A DNA stretch of 58,629 nucleotides from Candidatus Desulfofervidus auxilii (lineage in GTDB: Bacteria > Desulfobacterota > Desulfofervidia > Desulfofervidales > Desulfofervidaceae), in contig JAJSZS010000013.1 of the NCBI GenBank assembly GCA_030262725.1, forward strand, positions 1 through 58,629. The letters run 5' to 3'. Both the position numbers and the translations under genes were made by a program. This document shows, in pieces, positions 1 through 9,000 of this stretch (the first letter of the stretch is position 1; the number at the start of each line of letters is the position of its first letter). The notes below the pieces were generated by a model. The model worked only from the letters and a program-made list of their open reading frames with translations. It did not search any database and was not told the origin of the DNA.

Positions 1-1
1 C

Positions 2-436
2 TGGGATATGCTTATTAATAATGACATCCCTCCTCCCCATTCTTTAACTCTACTCTTTTTAACCCCATTGCGACTTAAAGAAAAAGGAGACCTGGTTGTC
101 AATCTTAACTTTCCCATATTTATTGCCCGTTTAATAGAACGTATAGATGTTCTTTCTTACTTCTACTGCAATGGTCCTCCACCTGAAGAAAATCAAGCAT
201 TACTTAAAGAAGCTCAAGGTATAAAAGTAAAAGCAAAAAGTCTGCGCTGGTATGATTGGGAACGTTACTCTAGCAGACAGAACACCCGCATGAAACTTGG
301 TGGCCTAATCGGTACCATTACCTTTTCTGGCAATCTCACTCCTTTTATGCCTTATCTATTACTTGGTCAATACATCCATGTTGGTCAGGGCACTACATTT
401 GGCTTGGGAAGGTATGAGATAATTGAGAGGGAATAA
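2..436 (+). CDS. cas6: CRISPR Cas6-family endoribonuclease, C-terminal part (partial)
   Basis: The reading frame is open from the left window edge, so the gene starts outside and only the last 145 or so codons are seen. The end carries the glycine-rich pattern of the Cas6 C-terminal domain: a GGLIGTITF stretch, then a proline-phenylalanine segment, then LGQYIHVGQGTTFGLGRYEI. In the family this fold binds the CRISPR repeat hairpin and cuts pre-crRNA in the cytoplasm. The stop codon lies three bases before cmr1, so it heads or belongs to the effector operon. An internal ATG at 8 is unlikely to be the true start because the usual protein is about 250-300 residues. The catalytic residues cannot be judged from this fragment. 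Confidence 0.75.
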   Translation, partial: WDMLINNDIPPPHSLTLLFLTPLRLKEKGDLVVNLNFPIFIARLIERIDVLSYFYCNGPPPEENQALLKEAQGIKVKAKSLRWYDWERYSSRQNTRMKLGGLIGTITFSGNLTPFMPYLLLGQYIHVGQGTTFGLGRYEIIERE

Positions 437-439
437 ATT

Positions 440-1414
440 ATGGAATTTAAGTTAAAAACCTTAACACCAATATGGACAGGTGGAGTAGAAGGCAAGTGCG
501 ATCGGCTTCATGAAACAGGCATCATTGGTAGCTTAAGGTGGTGGTATGAGGCATTGGTAAGAGGGCTTGGTGGGTATGCTTGTGATCCGACTAGCGATGA
601 GCGATGTCAATTGAATCAAGAGAAATTTTATAAAGCAATTAAAAGAGGAAAAACAGTTCAAGAAGCCCTAGATGAACAAATCTGTCCTGCTTGTCAGTTA
701 TTTGGATGTACAGGGTGGGGGAGGAAGTTTAGATTTAGAATACAAGCTCCCGATGGTAAGCCAATACCAGGTAGATTAGAAAAAGATACAAATTTTAATC
801 TAATTTTCATCGAAAAAAAGAAATTTACTCCATTAGAAAAATTGCTATTAAAAAAGACTATTAAACTTATTGTTGAATATGGTGCTTTAGGTGCAAAAAT
901 AGCCTTAAAACCATCAGAAATTTCAAATAAAAATTTACCAAGTTATTCTAAAAGAAATCATTTAGATTACGGAATTATTACCTATCAAGATGGATATAAA
1001 ATAGATAAAACAGAAGATATTGTTTTAAAAAAGCCTTCTGATAAGGAAAATCAGCTTGATTGGCCTAATTTAAAATACTTCTGGTTTATTCCTGGAGCTT
1101 ATTTAAACCGTTTGCAAATTAATCAGCTAGTTAACAGAGACAATAAAGGATATTATCAAAGACCTTCTAAATTCCAAATATCTCTTGGAGGTTGCATTAA
1201 AGAAGAAAAATGCTGTCCTGAAGGAATAGAAAGGATGAGTAAAAAAATTTTCTCTTTTCATGGTAAAGGTTCTTGTGACCCTCAAAAAACTAAGCGGTGT
1301 TTCGGTTATGTAAGAAGCCAAGAAGAACTTGAAAAAATAAAAAAATTAATTCAGGCTCAATTAGGGGAAAAGATAAAAATTTTAACTTGGGAGAATATCA
1401 AAAATGTTTTGTGA
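440..1414 (+). CDS. cmr1: Type III CRISPR RAMP protein Cmr1
   Basis: 324 residues. The N-terminus reads TLTPIWTGGVEGKCDRLHET followed by IIGSLRWWYEALVRGLGG, the hallmark start of Cmr1. A cysteine-rich segment (CDPT near residue 49, then ICPACQLFGCTGWGRKF near residue 95) is typical for the family. Cmr1 is a Cas7-group RAMP subunit that sits near the 3-prime end of the crRNA and helps dock target RNA. It lies three bases after cas6 and overlaps the next gene by eleven bases, as expected in a translationally coupled effector operon. It looks intact, with no frameshift. Identification is strong; whether it belongs to III-B or III-C rests on the neighbours. Confidence 0.9.
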   Translation: MEFKLKTLTPIWTGGVEGKCDRLHETGIIGSLRWWYEALVRGLGGYACDPTSDERCQLNQEKFYKAIKRGKTVQEALDEQICPACQLFGCTGWGRKFRFRIQAPDGKPIPGRLEKDTNFNLIFIEKKKFTPLEKLLLKKTIKLIVEYGALGAKIALKPSEISNKNLPSYSKRNHLDYGIITYQDGYKIDKTEDIVLKKPSDKENQLDWPNLKYFWFIPGAYLNRLQINQLVNRDNKGYYQRPSKFQISLGGCIKEEKCCPEGIERMSKKIFSFHGKGSCDPQKTKRCFGYVRSQEELEKIKKLIQAQLGEKIKILTWENIKNVL

Positions 1415-2444
1415 ATTTTACTTTCAAATTTTATTGGAAGAGAAACAAAGTATCAAACAGATAGAAGAACTAAAAATAAGATTAGAAGAGATTAAAAAAG
1501 ATAAAAGTGATTCTACTAAAGAAGAAAAGAAGAAAATAGAAAATGAATTAAACCGAATATACGACAACCTTTGCCAAAAACAACCTGCTTTATTCTATCA
1601 ATATATGAAAGTACATGGAAAAGACGCTGAAAGTCTTAAAACTTCATGGATAAAAAATTTAAAGAATCAAAAAGAAAAATTTAAAAAATTAGAAAGAAAT
1701 TTTAAAGAACTTTTTGATAAAATCATTCCAAAAATTGATAAAAATTACATTTCTATTTTACCTAAATATAGTTTTGCTATCCAATTTAAATTCAAGTTGG
1801 CTAAACCATATATTAGTAAAGATGACAGGGAATTTTATATCCTTGATAATCCAATAAAAAAGGAGTGGGTATTTAAGATACCTATGGTCTCTCCTAGTAC
1901 TTGGAAAGGGAATTTGCGCTGGACTATACGTAAGATTAAAGGATTAACAGATGAGCCATTTAAATCAGATGATGAGCAAATAATTCGTCTTTTTGGTAAT
2001 GAAAAAGAAGAAACAGAAGCTTTTAATCAAGGCTATTTAGTATTTTATCCTACTTTTTTCTTTGATATTGATGTAGAAGTAATCAATCCCCACGATAGAA
2101 GAACAAAGGCAGGGAAAAGACCTATTTTTATTGAGGCAGTCCCTAAAAATACAGAAGGGACTTTTACTTTAGTGTATGTATCTTTGGAAAATGATCTAAA
2201 TAAAGCAAAGGATTTTGCTAAAGAAGATTTAGAGATAGTAATTAATGGTATAAAGGAAATGATGTTTAAATATGGATTTTCAGCCAAAAAGAGCAGTGGG
2301 TATGGAATAATTAAAGATGAGTTAAATTCTTGCCAGCTTATTATGAATGGAGTCTCTTTATCTTTTGATGAAATAGAATCTACAAAATTTGAATTCTTTA
2401 AAGAGAGAAAAGACTTGATAGTTAAAGAATTGAAGAAGAATTAA
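1404..2444 (+). CDS. cmr6: Type III CRISPR RAMP protein, Cmr6-like
   Basis: 346 residues. The first 110 or so residues are a highly charged, probably helical or coiled-coil region. The RAMP part follows, with IPMVSPSTWKGNLRWTIRKI near residue 158, then a phenylalanine-rich strand (FYPTFFFDIDVEVINPHDRR) and a C-terminal GFSAKKSSGYGIIKDE glycine-rich loop. The sequence NPH followed later by PIFIEAV and a terminal AKKSSGYG matches the Cmr6 pattern rather than Cmr3 or Cmr4. Cmr6 is a Cas7-group subunit of the effector. It overlaps cmr1 and abuts cas10 (ATG at the base after its stop). The long N-terminal extension is unusual. Confidence 0.7.
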   Translation: MFCEFYFQILLEEKQSIKQIEELKIRLEEIKKDKSDSTKEEKKKIENELNRIYDNLCQKQPALFYQYMKVHGKDAESLKTSWIKNLKNQKEKFKKLERNFKELFDKIIPKIDKNYISILPKYSFAIQFKFKLAKPYISKDDREFYILDNPIKKEWVFKIPMVSPSTWKGNLRWTIRKIKGLTDEPFKSDDEQIIRLFGNEKEETEAFNQGYLVFYPTFFFDIDVEVINPHDRRTKAGKRPIFIEAVPKNTEGTFTLVYVSLENDLNKAKDFAKEDLEIVINGIKEMMFKYGFSAKKSSGYGIIKDELNSCQLIMNGVSLSFDEIESTKFEFFKERKDLIVKELKKN

Positions 2445-5416
2445 TGAATTTTGGAGAAATTGAAAAACATCGCAATTTTATCTTTTTTATGGAATTATTA
2501 GCATTTTTGCATGATATAGGGAAGTATTATGAGGAAGTGAAAGCAATTAATAAGAAAGGACATCAATATAAAACATATTCTCCTAATTATCACATCCCAA
2601 TAGGAGCGTTTATCCTAAATCTTAAAAAATTAAGAAATAAGCAATTAATTCAAAAAGATAGATTATTAAACGCAAAGGGAAAATATGTTGTACTTATAGA
2701 TACTTTGAAGTCATTTCAAATATTTTCAGATGTGTTTAATAAGAAATTTCTTTCACTTTTAAGCATTCCTTTCATATGGCAGAGCCTATTAGACATATCT
2801 ATTGGTGAATTTGCTATGTACCATCATGAAAACAAAAAAATTTATAAATTTCTTGTAGCTGAAAATAATATTGAAAAATTGCTTTCAAAGGCTGATTACT
2901 TGGATTCTGCTGAAGATAGAGAAGGAAGTCAAAAGGTTACAAGATATAGAGCGAAGCTTCACACTCCATTTGGCTTGTTAGAAAACACACAATATGAGCT
3001 TAAAGAACAACAAAATATTCTAAATAAAATAGCCCAATGCATTCAAAATAAAAATTTTGAAAAATGTTTTTATCTTGCTCGTAAACTTAAAGGCATTTGG
3101 TCAAATGCCCCAGCCGATACAAGACCACCTTTTAATGATACTACCCTTTGGAATCATGCCTATATGGTTTCATCCATATTCAAAGCCACAGTAGCATATA
3201 CATTATTGAAAAATAAGCTTATAAAACCAGAAGAAATTGCTGATAATTTAGCTATCCTTTCTGTTCAATCTCCTAATAGGGATTTTTTAACTGCGGTAAA
3301 TCGTCTTCCAGATTATAATGGTCGTTGGGAAGTTTTTAAAGAAATAAGAAATGAAATTCGCAAATTAATTGAATTTAACATACCTCTTGGGAATCTTGTT
3401 TATGAAGATATTAATGGTCAATATTTTTTGATCCCAAGTCTTTCTGATGAAGAAATTGAAAAACTTTTAAACAAAATTACTGAAATTTACCAAGAAAAGA
3501 CTAAAGGTCTTTTGCTCCCACGCATAAAAATAGAAAAATGTAAAATTAAAGGAAAAATACTTCAAATTGGCAAAACAATAATTGAGCTCAAAAAAGAATA
3601 TGAGTCAAATATTGAGGGGATGATAAGTTGTTATCATTTTGATGAGGGATTTATAAAACCTAATTGGATTGAAGAGTGGAAAGAAGAAAAAGAAATCTGT
3701 CAAGTCTGCTTTAAAATGCCTGCTGAAAAAGAACATGTTATTTATCATGATAAGATTTGTAAATGGTGCCAAGAAAGAAGGAAATCAAAAGCTAAAGAAG
3801 ATGAAGTTAAATTTATAGATGAAGTTATGGACGAAAATCAATGTTTTGCCTTATTGGTTGGACAAGTAGGATTATTGGATCAATGGCTAAATGGCGACTA
3901 TATTTATACTACCTTTGTTAATAAAGAAACAAATCTTAAAAAGCCAGCTTCTCCTTCAAGAATGATGCGCATTTATGAAGAGATAGATAATTTTGATAAA
4001 AAAATTATTAAAGAATTAAAAAAAGAAAAGGAATTTAAAATAAAACGCCTAATATTTTGCGTAAAATATTCAGGAATTTCAAAAACAAAAGAAGACCTAA
4101 AATATAAAATTTATCGCCATAGATTTAATAAAAATTTCCTTGAAAATTGCATTAAAGAATATTTTATAAAAGAAAAAGGAAAATTTTCTAACTTAAATAA
4201 AAAAACTCAAAAAATTATCAATATCATCACATATCAAGGAAGACATCCATATTTAGACCTTTTTATAAAAGATGATACAGCAGAAACTGTAGCAGCCTAT
4301 CCTGATATTACTATAGAAATAATAAAATCATATTTAGAAAAATATCATGACCATATTGAATTTGAATGTAAAACAGATGGAGAATCTTTAAAGATAAAAA
4401 TAACTTCTTTAAATAATTTTAATTTCAAAGAAGTCTCTAAAATTAAATCCATATATTCTTTTTCTGGTGAATTTATGTATCTTGTCCCAGGAAACAGAGT
4501 CTTAAAAGTAGCAAATAAATTAAGAAAAGAGTTTAATGAAAGGTATTATAAAGTTCAAGGAAGATTGTGTTTAAATTTAGGGATAGTTTATGCTGACCAT
4601 AAGTATCCACTTTATATGGTCTTAGATGCAGGGAAAAGGATGCTAAAGGAATTTCAAGTAGCAAATAATCTTATAACAGAAAAAGAATTTACTATAACAA
4701 ATGATATAAAAGCCTATGGAATAAGAGCACTGTGTAAGAAAGAAAATAATACAATTGCATTAAGTTTTAAAGAAGATGTCTTTGAAAAAGAAAATCAAAT
4801 TATCTCTATTGATTCTAGACTTCGCAAATTAAAAGTCAGAAAAGATAAGGAAATAGATGACAAATTTTATCCATATTTTTTAAGAAAAGTTAATGGACAG
4901 ATAAAACCTATTCATATTGATGAGCTTCCTTTATGTTGTGAAATCATCTTTGCTCCAGGTATCTTTGATTTTGAATATCTAAATTCTTCAAAAATAAGGA
5001 TAAATTTGACTTTAAAGAAAAAGAATAATAAATGGCAAAAAAGAGGTAGTTTATTCCCACTTATTTATACCAGACCTTATCGAATCCAAAAAATAGAAGA
5101 ATTAATAAGTGCTGCAAAGTCATTTAAAAAAGAAAAACCTACTATAACTGCCTTAGAAAATTTTAGAGAAATTCTAGCAAGTGAAATTTATCGTTTATTT
5201 AAAGATAAAAAAGACTTTCCCACAAATGAAGACAAAGAGCTAATAGAAAAATTAGCACATACTTTAGTCAAAAATATGGAAGGACTAAAAAAGGAGAATA
5301 CTTTAGATACTCTTTTATGTTTTAGTAAAAACCTAGAAATATTCGATTTATTAGAGCTTGAACTCTTTTTAGATGCCTTTAATTTTTTAGAGGAGGAAAA
5401 AGATGATTTCAATTAA
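2444..5416 (+). CDS. cas10: Cas10 large subunit with intact HD motif but lost GGDD cyclase motif
   Basis: 990 residues. An HD nuclease motif is visible at H23-D24 (FLHDIGKYYEE), with further histidines near HHENKK. A four-cysteine zinc site lies at C419, C422, C439 and C442. The palm region that normally ends in GGDD instead reads YSFSGEFMYLVPGNRV, with SGEF at residues 674-677, so both metal-binding aspartates are missing. The family large subunit normally combines target-activated single-strand DNA cutting (HD) with cyclic oligoadenylate synthesis (GGDD). Here the first activity is plausible and the second is not. The stop overlaps cmr4. Loss of the cyclase motif with this gene order is the described mark of subtype III-C. 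Confidence 0.88.
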   Translation: MNFGEIEKHRNFIFFMELLAFLHDIGKYYEEVKAINKKGHQYKTYSPNYHIPIGAFILNLKKLRNKQLIQKDRLLNAKGKYVVLIDTLKSFQIFSDVFNKKFLSLLSIPFIWQSLLDISIGEFAMYHHENKKIYKFLVAENNIEKLLSKADYLDSAEDREGSQKVTRYRAKLHTPFGLLENTQYELKEQQNILNKIAQCIQNKNFEKCFYLARKLKGIWSNAPADTRPPFNDTTLWNHAYMVSSIFKATVAYTLLKNKLIKPEEIADNLAILSVQSPNRDFLTAVNRLPDYNGRWEVFKEIRNEIRKLIEFNIPLGNLVYEDINGQYFLIPSLSDEEIEKLLNKITEIYQEKTKGLLLPRIKIEKCKIKGKILQIGKTIIELKKEYESNIEGMISCYHFDEGFIKPNWIEEWKEEKEICQVCFKMPAEKEHVIYHDKICKWCQERRKSKAKEDEVKFIDEVMDENQCFALLVGQVGLLDQWLNGDYIYTTFVNKETNLKKPASPSRMMRIYEEIDNFDKKIIKELKKEKEFKIKRLIFCVKYSGISKTKEDLKYKIYRHRFNKNFLENCIKEYFIKEKGKFSNLNKKTQKIINIITYQGRHPYLDLFIKDDTAETVAAYPDITIEIIKSYLEKYHDHIEFECKTDGESLKIKITSLNNFNFKEVSKIKSIYSFSGEFMYLVPGNRVLKVANKLRKEFNERYYKVQGRLCLNLGIVYADHKYPLYMVLDAGKRMLKEFQVANNLITEKEFTITNDIKAYGIRALCKKENNTIALSFKEDVFEKENQIISIDSRLRKLKVRKDKEIDDKFYPYFLRKVNGQIKPIHIDELPLCCEIIFAPGIFDFEYLNSSKIRINLTLKKKNNKWQKRGSLFPLIYTRPYRIQKIEELISAAKSFKKEKPTITALENFREILASEIYRLFKDKKDFPTNEDKELIEKLAHTLVKNMEGLKKENTLDTLLCFSKNLEIFDLLELELFLDAFNFLEEEKDDFN

Positions 5417-6338
5417 ATACCTTGCAATAGCCCTTGACCCTATCCATATTGGTACAGGAGGTTATCGTTTAGGAAGGGTCGATAATACTGTTATTAGAGA
5501 CTTTGATAATGTGCCAAAGATTCCAGGGACAGCCCTTACAGGTGCGATACGCTCTTATGCAGCTATGCAGTTTCCCAATAAAAGGGGATGTGCTGGTAAG
5601 GATGAGCCTAAAGATGAAAGACTCAGACAATGTGGGGAACCTAACTGTCCAATCTGTGTCACCTTTGGCTTTAGTAAAGATACTGAGGCAAGGATAAGCA
5701 TGGTTTCCTTTTCTGATGCAAGGATTCTATTTTTCCCTGTCTCTACCATGATAGGACCAGTTTGGGTAACAAGCCCAATAAGATTAAATGAATTTCTTAA
5801 AAAAGAAGAATATACTGATGATGGAAAAATAAGAGCAGTAAATGATCTTAAACTGTCTGATAAAAGGATAAATCTTGGCTGGGTTTTATTTAAAGTTGAT
5901 GAATGTCTAACCCTTTCACATACTAAATTTGATCCCATCCCATCTATTATTAAAAACAATGTTGTTTGTGTCCCAAACAATATATTTCCTTTAATTGTAA
6001 ATGCCAATTTAGAGGTAAGGACATCTGTCTCTATTGACCCATTTACAGGGGCTGCCTTAGAAGGTGCGCTTTTCACTTACGAAGCAATACCTAGAACTAC
6101 TATATTTTGGTTTGAAGCAGTTTATCAGGATTATAATATGTTTAATAACGCCAGCAATTACATCCAAGAAGTTAAAAAGAAATTTTCAGATATTACTGAT
6201 AATGCAATAGAAGCGGCAAAGGCTGTAGTTAAAGCAGGGACAGATTATTTTAAAATTCTAGGCATTGGAGGAATGAATACAAGAGGATTTGGAAGATTAG
6301 AAATTATAGGAGATTTTCAGGAGGAAACTTTATGTTAA
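5403..6338 (+). CDS. cmr4: Type III CRISPR backbone RAMP protein Cmr4
   Basis: 311 residues. Typical Cmr4 features run in order: an N-terminal DPIHIGTGGYRLGRVDNTVI strand-loop, IPGTALTGAIRSYAA near residue 40, CGEPNCPICVTFGF near residue 78, then MVSFSDARILFFPVSTMIGP and VWVTSPIRL. It ends with GIGGMNTRGFGRLEI, the RAMP glycine-rich loop. Cmr4 forms the repeated backbone that cuts target RNA at 6-base steps. D27 lies where the catalytic aspartate of characterised Cmr4 is expected, so cleavage is likely kept. The gene overlaps cas10 by fourteen bases and cmr5 by seven, inside the operon. Confidence 0.9.
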   Translation: MISIKYLAIALDPIHIGTGGYRLGRVDNTVIRDFDNVPKIPGTALTGAIRSYAAMQFPNKRGCAGKDEPKDERLRQCGEPNCPICVTFGFSKDTEARISMVSFSDARILFFPVSTMIGPVWVTSPIRLNEFLKKEEYTDDGKIRAVNDLKLSDKRINLGWVLFKVDECLTLSHTKFDPIPSIIKNNVVCVPNNIFPLIVNANLEVRTSVSIDPFTGAALEGALFTYEAIPRTTIFWFEAVYQDYNMFNNASNYIQEVKKKFSDITDNAIEAAKAVVKAGTDYFKILGIGGMNTRGFGRLEIIGDFQEETLC

Positions 6339-6799
6339 ATTTTAAAAATTTAGAAAGAGATTGTGCAGACTTTGGTTTTTCTTTAACTGATGAAGCAAAA
6401 AATTTAGTAAAAGAATTAAAAAAATCTGATAAAAGCAAAATTGTAAACACCATTACAAAGGCTATAGGTGTTTTAAGTGCAGATGGGCCATTTGCCTATA
6501 TAATCTGGCTTGAATATAAAGGTTCTTTAAAGTCTAAACCCGAAGATCTTGAAGAAAAAGTAGCAAAAATAATCCATCAAAAAAGCTTTGAACTTTTAAA
6601 AAAAGAAGAATTTATTAAAAATTCAGATAATTATAAAGAATTAAGAGAGATTTTTACTGGTAAAAATGAAAATCCTGGTATTTGTCATAATATTTATCAA
6701 ATGTTTCTTGTAAAAGGCATATTAGAAAAGATGCTTACTTACGCCCTTTATAGTGCTAGGGCCTTGGAAGTTAAAGAAACTAAAGAGAAAGAAGAATGA
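6332..6799 (+). CDS. cmr5: Type III CRISPR small subunit Cmr5
   Basis: 155 residues, slightly longer than the usual Cmr5 (about 120-150). It is predicted all-helical and lysine-rich, with the central stretch ITKAIGVLSADGPFAYIIWL that resembles the conserved core of Cmr5. A GGAGG ribosome site lies just upstream. The small subunit (Cas11 group) lines the groove that holds the target. It sits between cmr4 and the last RAMP gene with four-base overlaps on both sides, which supports the call since sequence conservation in this family is low. Confidence 0.8.
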   Translation: MLNFKNLERDCADFGFSLTDEAKNLVKELKKSDKSKIVNTITKAIGVLSADGPFAYIIWLEYKGSLKSKPEDLEEKVAKIIHQKSFELLKKEEFIKNSDNYKELREIFTGKNENPGICHNIYQMFLVKGILEKMLTYALYSARALEVKETKEKEE

Positions 6800-7689
6800 A
6801 TGTTTATCGCATAAGGTATAAAGCAATTTCACCTATTCATATAGGCTTTGGGAAAAGATTAGGTATTATTAATCAGACCCGTTATTTTATTCCAGCTACA
6901 AATATTTGGGGAGCAATTAGTGCAAATCTAGCACAAAGGAATATGGAAATAATAAAGGATTATTCTTTGATAAATTACCAAGAAGCTCAAAAATTTATAG
7001 AAAAAAATTTTTTTATTACAAATTTTTATCCAGTAATTGAGAATCAAGTCTGTTTACCCAAATTTAAAAAAGAAGGTTTTTATTATGGTCAATATCCTAA
7101 ATATGAATTTGAATCCCTTATCTTAGACTCCTATACCTCTACCGCCTTACAGATGAAAACAGCCGAAGAAGGTTCATTGCATGAGATAGAATTCTTAAAA
7201 AACAAGGTCAAAGGTAAAGACCTAGAATTTGAAGGTTATATTGGTATAAAAAATGATAAAATAAAAGAAGAACACGGAAATGTTAAAATTTTATATAATA
7301 AAAATCTATTTTTTCTTAAAGAAATAATCAAAAACATTTCAGTAGGTGGGGAAAGAAAATATGGTTTTGGAAGACTTAGTCTATCTTCTCAATACCCTCA
7401 ACAAGTAGGAGATATTTGGAAATTCCAAATAGAAGAAGATAAAATTATTATTGGTGAAAACAAAACCACTCCTTTTTATATCAATATTATTAATAATTTT
7501 AACAAAAAATTTATAGGGGATATTGAACCTATTGTAGGCAGATTATGGATAGATGATGCCCTTTCTGGTAGAGTAGGAAGTGGTCAAAAGGTTGGTAAAT
7601 ATGGTCTTTGTATCGTTCCTGGTTCGCTAGTTTTAGAAGAGATAAAGATTAAGCTGAACGCATTTGGAATTGGTTTCATAATCGATTAA
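6796..7689 (+). CDS. cmr3: Type III CRISPR Cas5-group RAMP, divergent Cmr3-like
   Basis: 297 residues. It begins with RIRYKAISPIHIGFGKRLGI, a RAMP first strand, and has a glycine-rich loop SVGGERKYGFGRLSL near residue 188. A second glycine-rich segment near the end (SGRVGSGQKVGKYGLCIVPG) fits a Cas5/Cmr3-type protein that caps the crRNA 5-prime handle. By elimination it is the only candidate for that role in the operon. In most III-B operons cmr3 follows cas10 directly; here it is last and shorter than usual, which fits III-C. A Csx10-like assignment is the main alternative. Confidence 0.62.
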   Translation: MNVYRIRYKAISPIHIGFGKRLGIINQTRYFIPATNIWGAISANLAQRNMEIIKDYSLINYQEAQKFIEKNFFITNFYPVIENQVCLPKFKKEGFYYGQYPKYEFESLILDSYTSTALQMKTAEEGSLHEIEFLKNKVKGKDLEFEGYIGIKNDKIKEEHGNVKILYNKNLFFLKEIIKNISVGGERKYGFGRLSLSSQYPQQVGDIWKFQIEEDKIIIGENKTTPFYINIINNFNKKFIGDIEPIVGRLWIDDALSGRVGSGQKVGKYGLCIVPGSLVLEEIKIKLNAFGIGFIID

Positions 7690-7692
7690 TTA

Positions 7693-7903
7693 ATGAGAAA
7701 TAAAAGGTCATTTATTTTAGGAGCAGAAGCCTCAATTGCTCATACTAAAGGTCTATTCCCATCTATTACTGATTTTTTCATTAAGGGGAATAATTCCAAA
7801 AGAACTAATTGAGCTTTATGAATACTTTGAAGATTACTTAGCTAAAAAAGATCTATTTTCCAAATATAATGGCAAGAAAGAAGAAGTGCTAAAAAGGTTT
7901 TAA
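7693..7903 (+). pseudogene. Decayed gene with GAxAS motif, possibly SIR2-like
   Basis: Two short reading frames look like one broken gene. The first (7693-7812) gives RSFILGAEASIAHTKGLFPS followed by ITDFF. The second, in another frame (from about 7787 to the TAA at 7901), gives PKELIELYEYFEDYLAKKDL and more. The opening resembles the GAGAS nucleotide-binding start of SIR2-like and related defence proteins, with the third glycine changed to glutamate. The gene begins three bases after the cmr3-like stop, so it probably once belonged to the CRISPR operon. The family guess rests on one motif. Confidence 0.45.
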
Positions 7904-7998
7904 GTTTATGTTTATTGTCTGTAAATGGCAAAACAGTTAATATTATAACACACTTGCAGTTTCTTGTAGAACAAACAAGAATTTTGGTGGAAAACACC

Positions 7999-8027
7999 TT
8001 GAAATTCTTTTTAAAAAGTGTTAGAAA
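7999..8027 (+). promoter_or_regulatory. Probable promoter of the tRNA-His gene
   Basis: TTGAAA at 7999-8004, a 17-base spacer, then TAGAAA at 8022-8027, ending ten bases before the mature tRNA. The layout matches the other promoters proposed in this window. Between the decayed gene end (7903) and this promoter I see nothing else. Confidence 0.45.
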
Positions 8028-8036
8028 AAAATTGAT

Positions 8037-8112
8037 GGTGGGTGTAGCTCAAGGGTAGAGCACTGGGCTGTGGCCCCAGGCGTTGCGGGTTCGAGCCCCG
8101 TCACCCACCCCA
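8037..8112 (+). tRNA. tRNA-His (GTG)
   Basis: A full cloverleaf can be drawn by hand. The acceptor stem is GTGGGTG with CACCCAC, the D stem GCTC with GAGC, and the anticodon stem CTGGG with CCCAG around the loop CTGTGGC (anticodon GTG). The T stem is GCGGG with CCCGT around TTCGAGC. The extra 5-prime G (G-1 at 8037) faces C73 at 8109, the identity pair of histidine tRNA. The CCA end is encoded at 8110-8112. Confidence 0.97.
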
Positions 8113-8115
8113 TTC

Positions 8116-8144
8116 TTGACAATTTTTAATAAAAGGATTAAAAA
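8116..8144 (+). promoter_or_regulatory. Probable promoter of the tRNA-fMet gene
   Basis: TTGACA at 8116-8121, a 17-base spacer and TAAAAA at 8139-8144. Predicted initiation near 8151 is two bases before the mature tRNA. The same TTGACA-N17-TAAAAA layout occurs in front of hrcA and polA. Confidence 0.55.
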
Positions 8145-8152
8145 TTAATAGG

Positions 8153-8229
<77 letters not shown>

Positions 8230-8238
8230 AAAATAATT

Positions 8239-9000
8239 TTGATTCCTGTTAAATTTAAACGTATTTTTTTAATTTTTCTTTTATGGCCTAATGTTGTATT
8301 ATCTAATGAAGCTTCTTTAAAAGCTGCAGATTTTGTTCGACATATAAAAAAGCTTTATTCTGAATTAGGTTTTTCAGAAAGATTATTATCTCTTAGGGCT
8401 TTTAGATGTTCAATCACTGCTTATTATATTGCCTTAAGTGAAAAGCATATTAAAAAACCATATATCTTGACAATTATTGATTATACAAAACCTTCTACTA
8501 AAGAAAGACTTTTTGTAATTGATCTTAAAAAAAGAAAAATCCTTTTTAAAGAACTTGTAGCACATGGCAAAATGTCTGGTAATAAATATGCTAGATATTT
8601 TTCAAACAAGCCAGGCTCTTTAAAAAGCTCTATTGGATTATACATTACTTTAAACCCATATATAGGAAAACATGGTTATTCGCTGAGATTAAGAGGTTTG
8701 GAAAAAGGATTTAATGATAATGCTGAAAGAAGAAACATTGTTATGCATGGTGCATGGTATGTGAATAGAAAGATGGCAAAATATCTCAATTGGATTGGTA
8801 GAAGTTGGGGATGTCCTGCAGTTTCTTTACAGAGCGCTAAAAAGATTATTGATATAATTAAAGGGGGAACAGCTTTATATATTTATTATCCTTTAAAAAA
8901 TTATTTTCAAAAATCTCAATATTTAAATTTGCAAAAAGCAGCCATAATATTTAACAAAAAATTATTTAAAATAGCAGATTTAAAAAAGTCATCCTATTGA
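8239..9000 (+). CDS. Murein L,D-transpeptidase catalytic domain protein (YkuD_2 type)
   Basis: 253 residues with TTG start. A short N-terminal hydrophobic stretch (KRIFLIFLLWPNVVLS) acts as signal peptide, placing the protein in the periplasm. The catalytic region shows the family order: ELVAHGKMSGNKYARYFSNK with SSIGLY after it, a HGYSLRLRGLEKGFNDNAER block, MHGAWYV, and the active-site GRSWGCPAV with the cysteine near residue 195. Members cross-link peptidoglycan through L,D bonds or attach proteins to it. The start lies only ten bases after tRNA-fMet with no ribosome site, so it is uncertain. The 3-prime end overlaps the convergent reverse gyrase gene by twelve bases. Confidence 0.85.
   Translation: MIPVKFKRIFLIFLLWPNVVLSNEASLKAADFVRHIKKLYSELGFSERLLSLRAFRCSITAYYIALSEKHIKKPYILTIIDYTKPSTKERLFVIDLKKRKILFKELVAHGKMSGNKYARYFSNKPGSLKSSIGLYITLNPYIGKHGYSLRLRGLEKGFNDNAERRNIVMHGAWYVNRKMAKYLNWIGRSWGCPAVSLQSAKKIIDIIKGGTALYIYYPLKNYFQKSQYLNLQKAAIIFNKKLFKIADLKKSSY

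Noticed and set aside
4400-4560. Active cyclase palm in Cas10
   Set aside because: The segment aligned with the GGDD hairpin reads SGEF; no other GGDD or GGDE is seen in the protein.
5555-6076. Minus-strand open frame of 173 codons opposite cmr4
   Set aside because: It is fully opposite a well-supported gene, has no ribosome site and no recognisable domain.
1-8036. CRISPR repeat array inside the window
   Set aside because: I looked for regularly spaced near-identical repeats around the Cas genes and found none; any array must lie upstream of base 1 or elsewhere.
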